From an uncultured Clostridia bacterium (GTDB lineage Bacteria > Bacillota > Clostridia > UBA1381), in NCBI GenBank assembly GCA_947626135.1, contig CANQQZ010000017.1, forward strand, positions 1 to 45,217: 45,217 bases of DNA. The letters are read 5' to 3'. Position 1 is the first letter of the stretch; each line of letters starts with the position of its first letter. Under the pieces are notes generated by a model that was given only the letters and a program-made list of their open reading frames with translations, did no database searches and was not told the DNA's origin. The position numbers and the translations under genes were made by a program. Positions 1-7,700 of this stretch are shown here, one piece after another.

Positions 1-43
1 TCAAGGCGTGGCTTGTATTCTGAGCCCCTATGGGGCGATTATT

Positions 44-77
44 GAAAAACCCCCGGCTTTGCCGGGGGATATTTATT
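44..77. terminator. Strong GC-rich hairpin at the window edge
   Basis: An 8-bp perfect stem (50-57 with 61-68, CCCCCGGC/GCCGGGGG) with a TTT loop is flanked by AAAAA on the left and ATATTTATT on the right. It can terminate in both directions and is better on the minus strand, where the stem is followed by five T. A frame ending in TGA at 21-23 could be the tail of a gene left of the window that this hairpin closes, but only seven codons are visible, so that is a guess. Confidence 0.7.
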
Positions 78-107
78 GTATAAAAACAGCAATCATTTTT
101 TATGAAC

Positions 108-129
108 ATTGCACGAATTTTCGTGCAAT
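108..129. promoter_or_regulatory. Perfect 10-bp palindrome, likely regulator binding site
   Basis: ATTGCACGAA and TTCGTGCAAT form a perfect 10-bp inverted repeat around a 2-bp centre. It lies 13 bp upstream of the -35 box of the small XRE-type regulator gene and is not followed by a T-run, so it reads as a dimeric operator rather than a terminator. Autoregulation by the adjacent regulator is the simplest inference. Its place outside the core promoter would suit activation, or control of a transcript leaving to the left. Confidence 0.55.
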
Positions 130-142
130 AACACGATTGGTC

Positions 143-171
143 TTGAAGTCATGCGAATCCTGTGATATAAT
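143..171 (+). promoter_or_regulatory. Sigma-A promoter of the XRE-type regulator
   Basis: TTGAAG (143-148), a 17-bp spacer and a perfect TATAAT (166-171) preceded by TGA, i.e. an extended -10. The expected start near 178 leaves a leader of only about 16 nt, with GGAGGG at 181-186 almost at the 5' end of the mRNA. Confidence 0.8.
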
Positions 172-193
172 GCCAGCAACGGAGGGATTTAAA

Positions 194-415
194 ATGATTT
201 CATACCAAAAGACGTTTGACTTGTTGAAGGCAAAAGGAATAAACATGACACGTCTGCGAAAGGAAAATATCGTGACGCAGTCAGCGCTGACGAGTATGCG
301 GCGGAATGAGCATATCAATACGCGGACGATTGAAAGATTGTGTGCGGCGCTGGATTGTCAGCCGTCGGATCTGATGGAATATGTGCCGGCGGAGCAGGAA
401 AACGCAGATAAATAA
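194..415 (+). CDS. Small XRE (Cro/C1-type) helix-turn-helix regulator
   Basis: A 73-residue protein that is essentially one Cro/C1 helix-turn-helix domain: a first helix around TFDLLKAKGINMTRL, then VTQSALTSMRRNE as the likely helix-turn-helix, and TIERLCAALDCQPSDLMEY, the typical closing helix of this family. There is no effector or dimerisation domain. The start at 194 is chosen because GGAGGG lies 8 bp upstream and the promoter -10 ends at 171; the reading frame is open further upstream, but that stretch contains the promoter and terminator. It is a stand-alone gene with a 10-bp palindrome upstream and a convergent terminator after it. Such minimal regulators often control themselves or a small neighbouring locus; no partner gene is visible here. 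Confidence 0.85.
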   Translation: MISYQKTFDLLKAKGINMTRLRKENIVTQSALTSMRRNEHINTRTIERLCAALDCQPSDLMEYVPAEQENADK

Positions 416-447
416 AACGGTTAGGAAAGGAACCTAACCGTTTTATT
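414..447. terminator. Bidirectional terminator between XRE gene and tRNA-Arg
   Basis: AAAACGGTTAGG (414-425) and CCTAACCGTTTT (433-444) form a perfect 12-bp stem with a 7-nt loop. The A and T ends make it work in both directions, closing the regulator gene on the plus strand and the tRNA transcript on the minus strand. It overlaps the regulator's stop codon region. Confidence 0.9.
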
Positions 448-524
448 TACTGTTTATCATCCAACATATGCACAGAATAGAAACATAATTTGTACATATA
501 TAAGTGTTTGGATAATAACATCAT

Positions 525-601
525 TGGCACGCCTGACAGGAGTCGAACCTGCGGCACGCAGAATCGGAATCTGCTGCTCTATCCAACTGAGCTACAGGCG
601 C
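525..601 (-). tRNA. tRNA-Arg (anticodon CCG)
   Basis: Read on the minus strand: acceptor GCGCCTG pairs with CAGGCGT, D-arm GCTC/GAGC, anticodon stem GCAGA/TCTGC with loop TTCCGAT (anticodon CCG, reads CGG), T-arm GCAGG-TTCGACT-CCTGT, discriminator G and an encoded CCA. It is 77 nt including CCA. It has its own near-consensus promoter 17 bp upstream and ends toward the shared terminator at 414-447. Confidence 0.97.
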
Positions 602-617
602 ATAAACATCATTTGTA

Positions 618-646
618 ATTCTACCACATAAATATAGTATTGTCAA
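618..646 (-). promoter_or_regulatory. Promoter of tRNA-Arg
   Basis: On the minus strand a perfect TTGACA (646-641), a 17-bp spacer and TAGAAT (623-618) preceded by TGG, an extended -10. The tRNA 5' end follows 16 bp further on. Confidence 0.85.
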
Positions 647-700
647 TAGTTCAATTTCGGACCGCGGCGCGGTTACGCGCTCAAAGAAGCCGTCCGAAGC

Positions 701-860
701 TTATCTGCGGACAGCCTTTTGCGGACGTTTTCCGATACGGTACAGGACCAAAACTACATGGGCAATAATTGTAATCACAAACAGCGCACCGAATCAAGGC
801 GCGAATTTCATTTGATTTAACCCGTCATATGCTTTGGTAATGTTAAGCTCAAAATTTAAA
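701..860 (-). pseudogene. Possible decayed small membrane-protein reading frame
   Basis: The 265 bp between the yolD-like gene and the tRNA holds no intact gene. One minus-strand frame stays open across most of it except for a single TGA at 794-796. It ends with a hydrophobic stretch (FGALFVITIIAHVVLVLY), a basic tail (RIGKRPQKAVRR) and a TAA at 701-703. The pattern of one membrane segment and a positive tail is protein-like, and the in-frame stop suggests decay. No start codon with a ribosome binding site was found, so this may also be chance. Confidence 0.25.
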
Positions 861-866
861 AATTGC

Positions 867-1295
867 TTACTCGAAGCTTCCGTTAATTTCAATTATTGAG
901 TCGATAGGTATGACTGAATTGTCATCCATAATCACGGCTCTTCCGTACATGTCGATTTTTTTTACGGCTCCCGCCGCGCTTTGATAAGCGCCGCCGGATT
1001 TCCTGCCGTCCGGACGGAAATATGTGATCGACACAATCGGCTTTTCGCTCAGTCTGACGGCTATGCTTTGCAGCTTCGCGTTAAGCTCCGCCTTGATATC
1101 CTCATCGGGCTCGGCGCGGCGTTCCGTCAGCCGGGCTGTTTCCTCTATTTCGCCGCTGTAGCCGGTAAGAGCGGCGAACGGCGAAAACTGAGCCGCGCGC
1201 TCCTGTGGCGACATGCGTGGGCGCTTTGCCGAAACATGGTGCGGAAGGTTTATTATATCATCATAGCGATGATCGTAATCATGTGCCATATTCAT
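867..1295 (-). CDS. YolD-like family protein
   Basis: 142 residues. The YolD-like family (Pfam YolD) is recognised from the N-terminal RPRMSPQERAAQFSPFAALTGY segment (roughly residues 25-46), where 'AAQFSPFAALTGY' is the family hallmark, and from the C-terminal small beta domain (ITYFRPDG, then VIMDDNSVIPIDSIIEI), which is typical of the family. YolD proteins lie next to UvrX-type Y-family polymerases in Firmicutes and their mobile elements and are thought to modulate the polymerase, as UmuD does for UmuC; the mechanism is not settled. Here the gene starts 9 bp after the polymerase stop, so the two are co-transcribed and probably translationally coupled. The ribosome binding site (GGCGGCGG) is poor, which also suggests coupling. 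Confidence 0.88.
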   Translation of the reverse strand: MNMAHDYDHRYDDIINLPHHVSAKRPRMSPQERAAQFSPFAALTGYSGEIEETARLTERRAEPDEDIKAELNAKLQSIAVRLSEKPIVSITYFRPDGRKSGGAYQSAAGAVKKIDMYGRAVIMDDNSVIPIDSIIEINGSFE

Positions 1296-1304
1296 ATCCG
1301 CCGC

Positions 1305-2825
1305 CTATGCCTTATGTCCGCCTATTTGGCGGTTCCTGTCGCGGGCGGTTGAGCCGTCCCGCAGATTCATGCCCTTTATTACGGCGTTTTTGCCGTATTT
1401 TTTCTTTATGTCGATCATTGCCTTTTGCATCTCCTTTTCCTTGGACCGTGCCGACTTTTCCTCGCGGAGCGCCTTTTGCCGCGCGTCGTAATCGGTGAAC
1501 AGGTCAAGCTGCTCAAACTCCGTTTCGGGCACGGCGGTTCGCTCGTCAACAACACGCGCCGCAACGACATATATGCGCCTTACGAGAAGCTTCGGATTTA
1601 CGATCCTGCCATACAGCTCCATTGCCGCCTCCACGATGATTTTTGTCGAAGATGTGCGGCACGGCAGATTCGCGGTCCCGTGTGCGTGCTTTGGGATTTT
1701 GCGTCCGTAGCGGTCCGTGGTGATTTCGCCCCCGTATGATTTGCGAAGCTTTTCGTTTTTCAGGTTTTCGGTATCGTATCCGACGGTCAGCGTAATCTGA
1801 TCCGTGACAAGTCCCTTTTCCACCAAATCCAGCGTCAGCAAGTCGGTCATTTCGCGGACGATAAGCCCCGCCTTTTCAAAATCATACGGCTGCTGAAGCA
1901 CCTGACCGGAGCTGATGCTGTTTGTCTGCGGCTTATATGCCTTTACATCGGATATTGTACACGGCTCCCAGCCCCAAGCGTGGTCGATAAGCAGCTCGGC
2001 GTTAACCCCGAACAGCTTATAAAGCAAATCCTCGTTGTAAAAATCGCCGGGGCGTCCGATGGAGCACCGCGCTATATCGCCCATTGTAAACAAGCCGTTT
2101 GCTTCGAGTTTTTTTGAAGTTCCCGCGCCGACGCGCCAGAAATCGGTAATAGGGCGATGCGTCCACAGCAATCTGCGGTACGACATTTCGTCAAGCTCAG
2201 CTATTCTTACTCCGTCCTTGTCCGGCTCGACGTGCTTTGCCACAATATCCATCGCGATTTTGCAAAGGTACATATTCGTGCCTATACCGGCTGTGGCTGT
2301 AATGCCCGTTTCCGAAAGCACCTCCCGTATAAGCCTGGCAGTAAGCCCGCGAGGGGTCAGCCCATAGGTTCGGAGATATCCCGAGGCGTCGATAAAAACC
2401 TCGTCTATGGAATACGCGAAGATGTCCTCCGGAGCAAAATAACGGAGATAAATATCATAAATCCGCGTACTGTATTTCATATAATACGCCATGCGCGGCT
2501 TCGCTATAATGAAATCCGCTTCGAGTGAATCGTCCGCGCAAAGCTCGTCGTAGTCAAACGACGAGCCGGTAAACGGTATTCCGCGGCGGCGCCGCGCCCG
2601 TCCGCGGTTTACCTCCAGCATTTTCCGGTTTACATCAAACAACCTCGGACGCCCCGGGATCCCGTAGGATTTGAGCGACGGGGAAACGGCGAGGCAAATC
2701 GTTTTTGCCGTTCTGCTCTCGTCCGCCACGACAAGGTTTGTCGTCAGCGGATTCATGCGCCGCTCAACGCATTCCACCGATGCGTAAAATGATTTTAAAT
2801 CTATCGCGATATACGCCTGTTCCAC
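1305..2825 (-). CDS. UvrX-like Y-family DNA polymerase (translesion)
   Basis: 506 residues, cytoplasmic, expected to copy past damaged DNA. The N-terminus IAIDLKSFYASVE holds the first catalytic Asp of Y-family palms, and FAYSIDEVFIDASGY (about residues 137-151) is the conserved S-[IV]-DE motif with the other two acidic residues. ATAGIGTNMYLCKIAMDIVAKH is the family's helix-hairpin approach. A clamp-binding motif, EQLDLF, lies near residue 440, showing how it would reach the beta clamp. It is closer to the UvrX/YqjW type than to DinB: it is longer than DinB and has a YolD partner. The start is a GTG at 2825, with GGAGG (2833-2837) 7 bp upstream. A leader of about 110 nt with a 5' hairpin and a LexA-like box upstream indicate SOS control. 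Confidence 0.92.
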   Translation of the reverse strand: MEQAYIAIDLKSFYASVECVERRMNPLTTNLVVADESRTAKTICLAVSPSLKSYGIPGRPRLFDVNRKMLEVNRGRARRRRGIPFTGSSFDYDELCADDSLEADFIIAKPRMAYYMKYSTRIYDIYLRYFAPEDIFAYSIDEVFIDASGYLRTYGLTPRGLTARLIREVLSETGITATAGIGTNMYLCKIAMDIVAKHVEPDKDGVRIAELDEMSYRRLLWTHRPITDFWRVGAGTSKKLEANGLFTMGDIARCSIGRPGDFYNEDLLYKLFGVNAELLIDHAWGWEPCTISDVKAYKPQTNSISSGQVLQQPYDFEKAGLIVREMTDLLTLDLVEKGLVTDQITLTVGYDTENLKNEKLRKSYGGEITTDRYGRKIPKHAHGTANLPCRTSSTKIIVEAAMELYGRIVNPKLLVRRIYVVAARVVDERTAVPETEFEQLDLFTDYDARQKALREEKSARSKEKEMQKAMIDIKKKYGKNAVIKGMNLRDGSTARDRNRQIGGHKA

Positions 2826-2911
2826 CGCGCGACCTCCGTTCCCTCAGATTAAAATGTTCTCCGAAACACAGAAATCTGCGATTTCGTTATGTTTCAATGT
2901 TCTCTCAGATG

Positions 2912-2930
2912 TCAAACGCTTTGCGTTTGA
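2912..2930 (-). other. 5' leader hairpin of the polymerase mRNA
   Basis: TCAAACGC-AAA-GCGTTTGA on the minus strand is a perfect 8-bp stem with a 3-nt loop. It starts about 6 nt after the predicted transcription start (near 2936), so the mRNA would begin with a stem-loop. No T-run follows, so it is not a terminator. A 5' stem-loop of this kind commonly protects mRNA from 5'-end-dependent decay. Confidence 0.55.
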
Positions 2931-2942
2931 TACCGTGAGGTT

Positions 2943-2971
2943 ATTATAACACATTAATATACAAATTGCAA
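2943..2971 (-). promoter_or_regulatory. Promoter of the uvrX-yolD-like operon
   Basis: On the minus strand TTGCAA (2971-2966), 17-bp spacer, perfect TATAAT (2948-2943) preceded by TGT (extended -10). Confidence 0.85.
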
Positions 2972-2979
2972 CAAAAATA

Positions 2980-2993
2980 CGAAAAAATGTTCG
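2980..2993. promoter_or_regulatory. Near-consensus LexA (SOS) box
   Basis: CGAAAAAATGTTCG differs from the Gram-positive LexA/DinR consensus CGAACnnnnGTTCG at one position. It ends 8 bp upstream of the -35 box of the Y-family polymerase promoter, a position where bound LexA could block RNA polymerase. This is what is expected for a translesion polymerase operon. Confidence 0.7.
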
Positions 2994-3005
2994 AATATTC
3001 ACGGC

Positions 3006-3034
3006 AAAAAACCGCCGGATCTGCATCGCGGCGG
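3006..3034 (-). terminator. Terminator of the MATE gene
   Basis: On the minus strand a 6-bp stem (CCGCCG 3034-3029 with CGGCGG 3017-3012), an 11-nt loop and a run of six T (3011-3006). It separates the MATE gene from the LexA-controlled operon. Confidence 0.75.
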
Positions 3035-3064
3035 CCGGAAGCTGTTCACGTGCGGCGATTTTTA

Positions 3065-4438
3065 TCATGCATTTTCGCCGACGCGCGAAATTTTGGTTTT
3101 ATACAAGCGGATGAAGAGTATAATTGAAACGATGATAGAGACGACCTCGGCTATATCGTAGGAGAACCACACGCGGCTTATATGCTCCGGATTAAAATTG
3201 ACCGAGCGCGCGAGAATATACGCGGACGGTATAAGCGCGATAAGCTGACGCGCAAACGAGGTTATCATTGAGTATACGCCGTTTCCGAGCGACTGGAATA
3301 CCGATGAGAATACTATGCAGAAGGCGGCGACGGGGAAGCTCAGGGATATTATGCGCAGAGCGGGAATACCTATCGCGAGCATATCCTCGGAGGCGTTAAA
3401 CAGCTCCAGGAGCTGCGCGGGAAAAATCCAGAACAGCAGCGTACCGAGCACCATTATTCCAAACGCGTATGAGACCGCGAGCTTTATGGCTTTAACCATT
3501 CTGCTGCGCTTTCCGGCGCCGTAATTATATGAAATTATCGGAACAAGTCCGTTGTTCATGCCGAACAGCGGCATAAATATGAAGCTGTTCAGCTTAAAAT
3601 ACACGCCGAACACCGCGACCGCGGTCGAAGAAAACGCGACGAGGATTTTATTCATGCTGAACGTCATTACAGAGCCTATGGATACCATTATTGTCGAAGG
3701 TATTCCAACGGACAAAATCTGCTTTATAACGTGCCATTGGGGACGGAAGCCGACCGGTGAAAGGTTGATTTCGGTGTTCCGAGTTATATTGAAATACACA
3801 GCCATTGCCGCGGCGACTATCTGACCGGTCACCGTAGCCCATGCCGCGCCGGCTATACCCCATTTAAAAACGAAAATAAATATAGGGTCGAGGATGAGGT
3901 TTATTATCGCGCCCGTGCCCTGCGTAATCATCGTGTAAATCGTTTTTCCCGTTGACTGGAGCAGACGTTCAAACGTGTTCTGCGCGAATATTCCGAAGCT
4001 CATTACAAGGACGATAGTCAGATAATCTTTTCCGTAGGCGATAATTTCAGCCGCGTTTTCTCCCGTGCCGGACTGCGCCGCGTAGAAAGGCGTAACTATA
4101 GTGAAGCCGAGCACGATGAATATGGCGCACGCTATCATTTCAATAAATATTCCGTTGAGCGCCGCTTTGTTTACGAGCTTGTAGTTTTTCTGCCCCAGGG
4201 ACCGTGATAAAAGAGCGTTTATTCCGACTCCTGTGCCGGACGCGGCGGCTATCATAAGGTTCTGCATTGTAAATGCGATAGATACAGCGGTCAGCGCGTT
4301 TTCGCTTATACGCGCCACGAAGATACTGTCTACGATATTGTAAAGCGCCTGCACAAGCATGGAAATAATCATTGGCAGCGCCATTGTTATAAGCAGTCTG
4401 TTCACGGGCATAACGCCCATTTTGTTTTCAGCTTCCAA
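3065..4438 (-). CDS. MATE family multidrug exporter
   Basis: 457 residues with about twelve hydrophobic segments, the usual size and topology of MATE proteins (MepA-like branch). It probably exports cationic drugs or metabolites using a Na+ or H+ gradient across the inner membrane. The N-terminal pattern ITMALPMIISMLVQALYNIV followed by DSIFVARISE is the strongly conserved first helix of this branch, and a second internal half begins near ILSVGIPSTIMVSIGS. The start is TTG at 4438: GGGAGGG (4445-4451) lies 6 bp upstream. The gene has its own promoter and terminator, so it is monocistronic. The substrate cannot be told from sequence. Confidence 0.93.
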   Translation of the reverse strand: MEAENKMGVMPVNRLLITMALPMIISMLVQALYNIVDSIFVARISENALTAVSIAFTMQNLMIAAASGTGVGINALLSRSLGQKNYKLVNKAALNGIFIEMIACAIFIVLGFTIVTPFYAAQSGTGENAAEIIAYGKDYLTIVLVMSFGIFAQNTFERLLQSTGKTIYTMITQGTGAIINLILDPIFIFVFKWGIAGAAWATVTGQIVAAAMAVYFNITRNTEINLSPVGFRPQWHVIKQILSVGIPSTIMVSIGSVMTFSMNKILVAFSSTAVAVFGVYFKLNSFIFMPLFGMNNGLVPIISYNYGAGKRSRMVKAIKLAVSYAFGIMVLGTLLFWIFPAQLLELFNASEDMLAIGIPALRIISLSFPVAAFCIVFSSVFQSLGNGVYSMITSFARQLIALIPSAYILARSVNFNPEHISRVWFSYDIAEVVSIIVSIILFIRLYKTKISRVGENA

Positions 4439-4476
4439 TATGCTCCCTCCCGTTTTTTGCCAGATGTTTAAACCAT

Positions 4477-4505
4477 ATTATAACGTAATTTATACTGTTA
4501 TGCAA
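4477..4505 (-). promoter_or_regulatory. Promoter of the MATE gene
   Basis: On the minus strand TTGCAT (4505-4500), 17-bp spacer, perfect TATAAT (4482-4477). It is one of the few promoters here without a TGn extension. Confidence 0.8.
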
Positions 4506-4653
4506 TTACAATTTCATTACAAATATTTTCTTCGGCTCTCCCCTTAAAAACCGCCGCCCGGGGCAGCGTATCCCGCACCGCGGACAAATGACAAAAAGCG
4601 GACGCCGCCGTATCAAAATATCCGTATTGTATATAAAAACTCCGTTATTTTAA

Positions 4654-4682
4654 TTGAAAATCATATATTTTAATGATATAAT
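4654..4682 (+). promoter_or_regulatory. Promoter of the PL11 lyase gene
   Basis: TTGAAA (4654-4659), 17-bp spacer, perfect TATAAT (4677-4682) preceded by TGA. Start expected near 4689, giving a leader of about 50 nt. The divergent intergenic region 4439-4741 otherwise holds only the MATE promoter; between them (about 4510-4650) I see a GC-rich stretch with no clear operator. Confidence 0.8.
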
Positions 4683-4741
4683 TATAAAGAATTGCAAGTA
4701 TTTGACAGTAAAAAATTGTAAATGAAAGGGTTGACGGCGGA

Positions 4742-7700
4742 ATGAAAAGGATGCTTAAGACATTTTTTTGCATAGCGGCGATTATGGCTGTGTCGGTCAT
4801 AGGAATATCGGCGTCGGCAGGCGAGCCGGTGCAGATGGAATATCTCGACAGAGGCACCGTCGCGGTAAAAACGACCGGCGGCGTATATTTGTCGTGGAGA
4901 CTGCTCGGCACGGAGGATTATGACACGGCGTTTGACGTGTACCGTGACGGAACAAGGATTACTACGGTTTCCGACAGCACGAATTATACCGACGGGGGCG
5001 GAACGGCGGGCAGCAAATATACGGTTGTGCCGGCGGGCGCCGATGCTTCAGCCGGAAAAGCTGTGACCGTTAATGCGAACAGCTATTTTGACATACCTAT
5101 TCAGCTTCCCGCGTCCGAAACGATCACATCGCCCGCGGGAGCAAACGTGGGCACGTTCCCGTTCAGCGTAAGCGACTGCTCGACGGCGGATCTTGACGGA
5201 GACGGTGAGTATGAAATTATAACGAAAATGGTTTCCTCCGAGCATGACGTAGGCTCGCCCGGAGACGGCGTACAGTCGCTTTCCGGCACGGTGCGCTTTA
5301 ACGCATATAAGCTCGACGGCACGAGAATGTGGGAGCAGGATATAAATTTAGGCAAAAACGTATATTCGAGCGCGCATACGGTACAATTTCTGGCGTATGA
5401 CTTTAACCTTGACGGCAAGGCGGAGCTGATTTGCCAGACGTCGCTCGGTTCAACCGACGGACAGGGCAGATACGTTTCCCACGCGGCTAAGACCGACGTG
5501 GATATACAGGCGTACACCGACGACGACAACGCTTCGGCGGAATACCGCGGCGAGTGGGGTCCGATTACGCAGGGCGAGGAATTTCTGACGGTATTTAACG
5601 GCGAAACGGGCGAGGCTATAGATACTATCGATTTCCCGACCGCGCGCGTGGGCAACGGGGCAAGCTTCGGCGACGAATCCGGAAACCGCTCCAACCGCTT
5701 TACCGCATCGGTAGCGTATCTCGACGGAAAAAAGCCCTATGCGGTATATCTGCGCGGATACTATTTCGGCAAAAACGGCAAACAGCGCTGCGGTATAAGC
5801 GGCACGAGCTTTGACGGAGAAAAGCTGTCGGTCGACTATCGGTTCGATACGGAAAAGGGTCAGCCCGGCTATTACGACGGTGCGTATCAGTACGTCGGAA
5901 ACGGCAATCATAACTGCGCGGTCGCCGATGTTGACGGCGACGGCAAGGACGAGTTTTTAACCGGTGCGCTTTGCATGGAGGTCAAGGACGACAATTCGTT
6001 TAAACCGCGCTGGTGTACGTTTATGGAGCACGGCGATGCGCTGCATCTGGGTGATTACGACCCGTCGCACACGGGTATGGAATTTTTCACCGTCCATGAG
6101 GACGGCGGTCCGAACGCGATTACCGGAACACCGATAAATTTCGGAATGTCGGTCATAGACGCGGACAGCGGCAGCATTATAAAGCATTGGGACAGCCCGA
6201 AGGATAACGGCAGAGGAATCATGGCGAATATCGGCGCGGGAGGATATTATCAGATCACGAGCGCGAACGGCGGATCGTACCGCGCGGACGGCAAAGATAA
6301 ATTCACCGCCGGAGATTACGGCATGAGCATGAACTTCCGCGTATTCTGGGACGGCGATACGTATGACGAGCTGCTCGACGGAGTAAGACTCACGTATTGG
6401 AACGGAAGTAAAATGACGCGCGAGGTGTTGCCGACAAACGAGAGCTTCGGCGCGGTAAACGGCACAAAGGCGAATCCGTCATTGCAGGCGGATATCCTCG
6501 GCGACTGGCGGGAGGAAATAATATACCCGACCATCGCGTCCAAAACAGGCTCGACGGCGCTGCGCGTATTTATGACGACGCATGAGACAGACCACAAGCT
6601 CTACACCCTTATGCATGACCGCGCGTACAGAATGCAGGTATCGAGCGAACAGACGGCGTATAACCAGCCGCCGCATATCGGGTATTATATCAGTGAAAAT
6701 AAGGATGAATACGACTACCGCGAATACGCGGACTACATAAAGACGGTGCATGACGGTAAGACGGAGGTGCGCAGCTCGACGCTGCCCGACAGCTATGACG
6801 TGGACGTCGATATAACTATTAATTTCAAGGATGAAGAAGGAAACGTTCTCAAGGAGCCGGTTACCGACAAGAGCATAATTAATCAGACGTATTATGCGCC
6901 TGACGCGTATCTGGCGGATTTCGGGTATAGAGACAATATGTGCTGGCGATACAAGTCCGGCAATGACGGTCTTGATACGGGAAACGACCCCGACGCATCG
7001 TTTGAGATCGATCTTGTGTTCTCGTGGGTTGAGGCGGAAATAAGCTATGAGATAAACGCCGTGGACGAACAGGGCAATACGATAAAAACGCTCAAATCCG
7101 GCAAAGCGCGTCCCGGTACCGAAACGGTGACGTGCTTCGGAGATTACGGCATAATCGCGGACGGAAGCTGTTATGTGCTTGCGGATACATCGAAGAACAG
7201 CGTATCCTTCTCACCTTCGGCGGATGATAAAACGCGCGGGATCACATATAAAAAAGTAGCCGGCAGCGGCAAAGAATGGGATTTTGAGGACGGGAAAACA
7301 GTATTTGCTCCGTTAAATTCCCATATGGTTATTTCAAATACATCCGGCGGCATTCTGACGTCCGCCGTAAACGGCGCAAAAGCGGAAAAGCTTGTCGTAG
7401 GCTCCGACAGCAGCGGCGCGTCGGCAAACGATAAAAACGGGCTTGAAGGTCTGGGAGTGGCAAATCTTGATTTGAGCGGTTATTCGGAGAACAAAACGGC
7501 AATAAGCTTTGATTCCTATATTGTCGGAAGCGGCAGAATGATGCTCAGTCTGCTCAATACGGGTCTTGCCGGCAACTGGGACGAAGGCTGGTTCCAGATA
7601 GGCTGGACAAAGCGCAGTAATGTTGAGACCTATTATATCCAGCGCGACGCGTATCCCGGTTGCGCGGATAAATGGGTTCACGTTTCGTATAATGTGGATT

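Noticed and set aside
8..193. Upstream extension of the XRE-type gene to an earlier ATG at 8
   Set aside because: The stretch contains a strong hairpin, a perfect palindrome and a consensus promoter; a well-placed ribosome binding site supports the start at 194.
2844..3068. 74-codon minus-strand frame between the Y-polymerase and MATE genes
   Set aside because: It covers the polymerase promoter, the LexA box, the leader hairpin and the MATE terminator, and has no recognisable family.
5101..5694. Long minus-strand frame inside the PL11 gene
   Set aside because: A shadow of the high-GC third codon positions of the lyase; composition and lack of start signals argue against coding. Similar long shadows at 26663-27544 and 40658-41353 were dismissed for the same reason.
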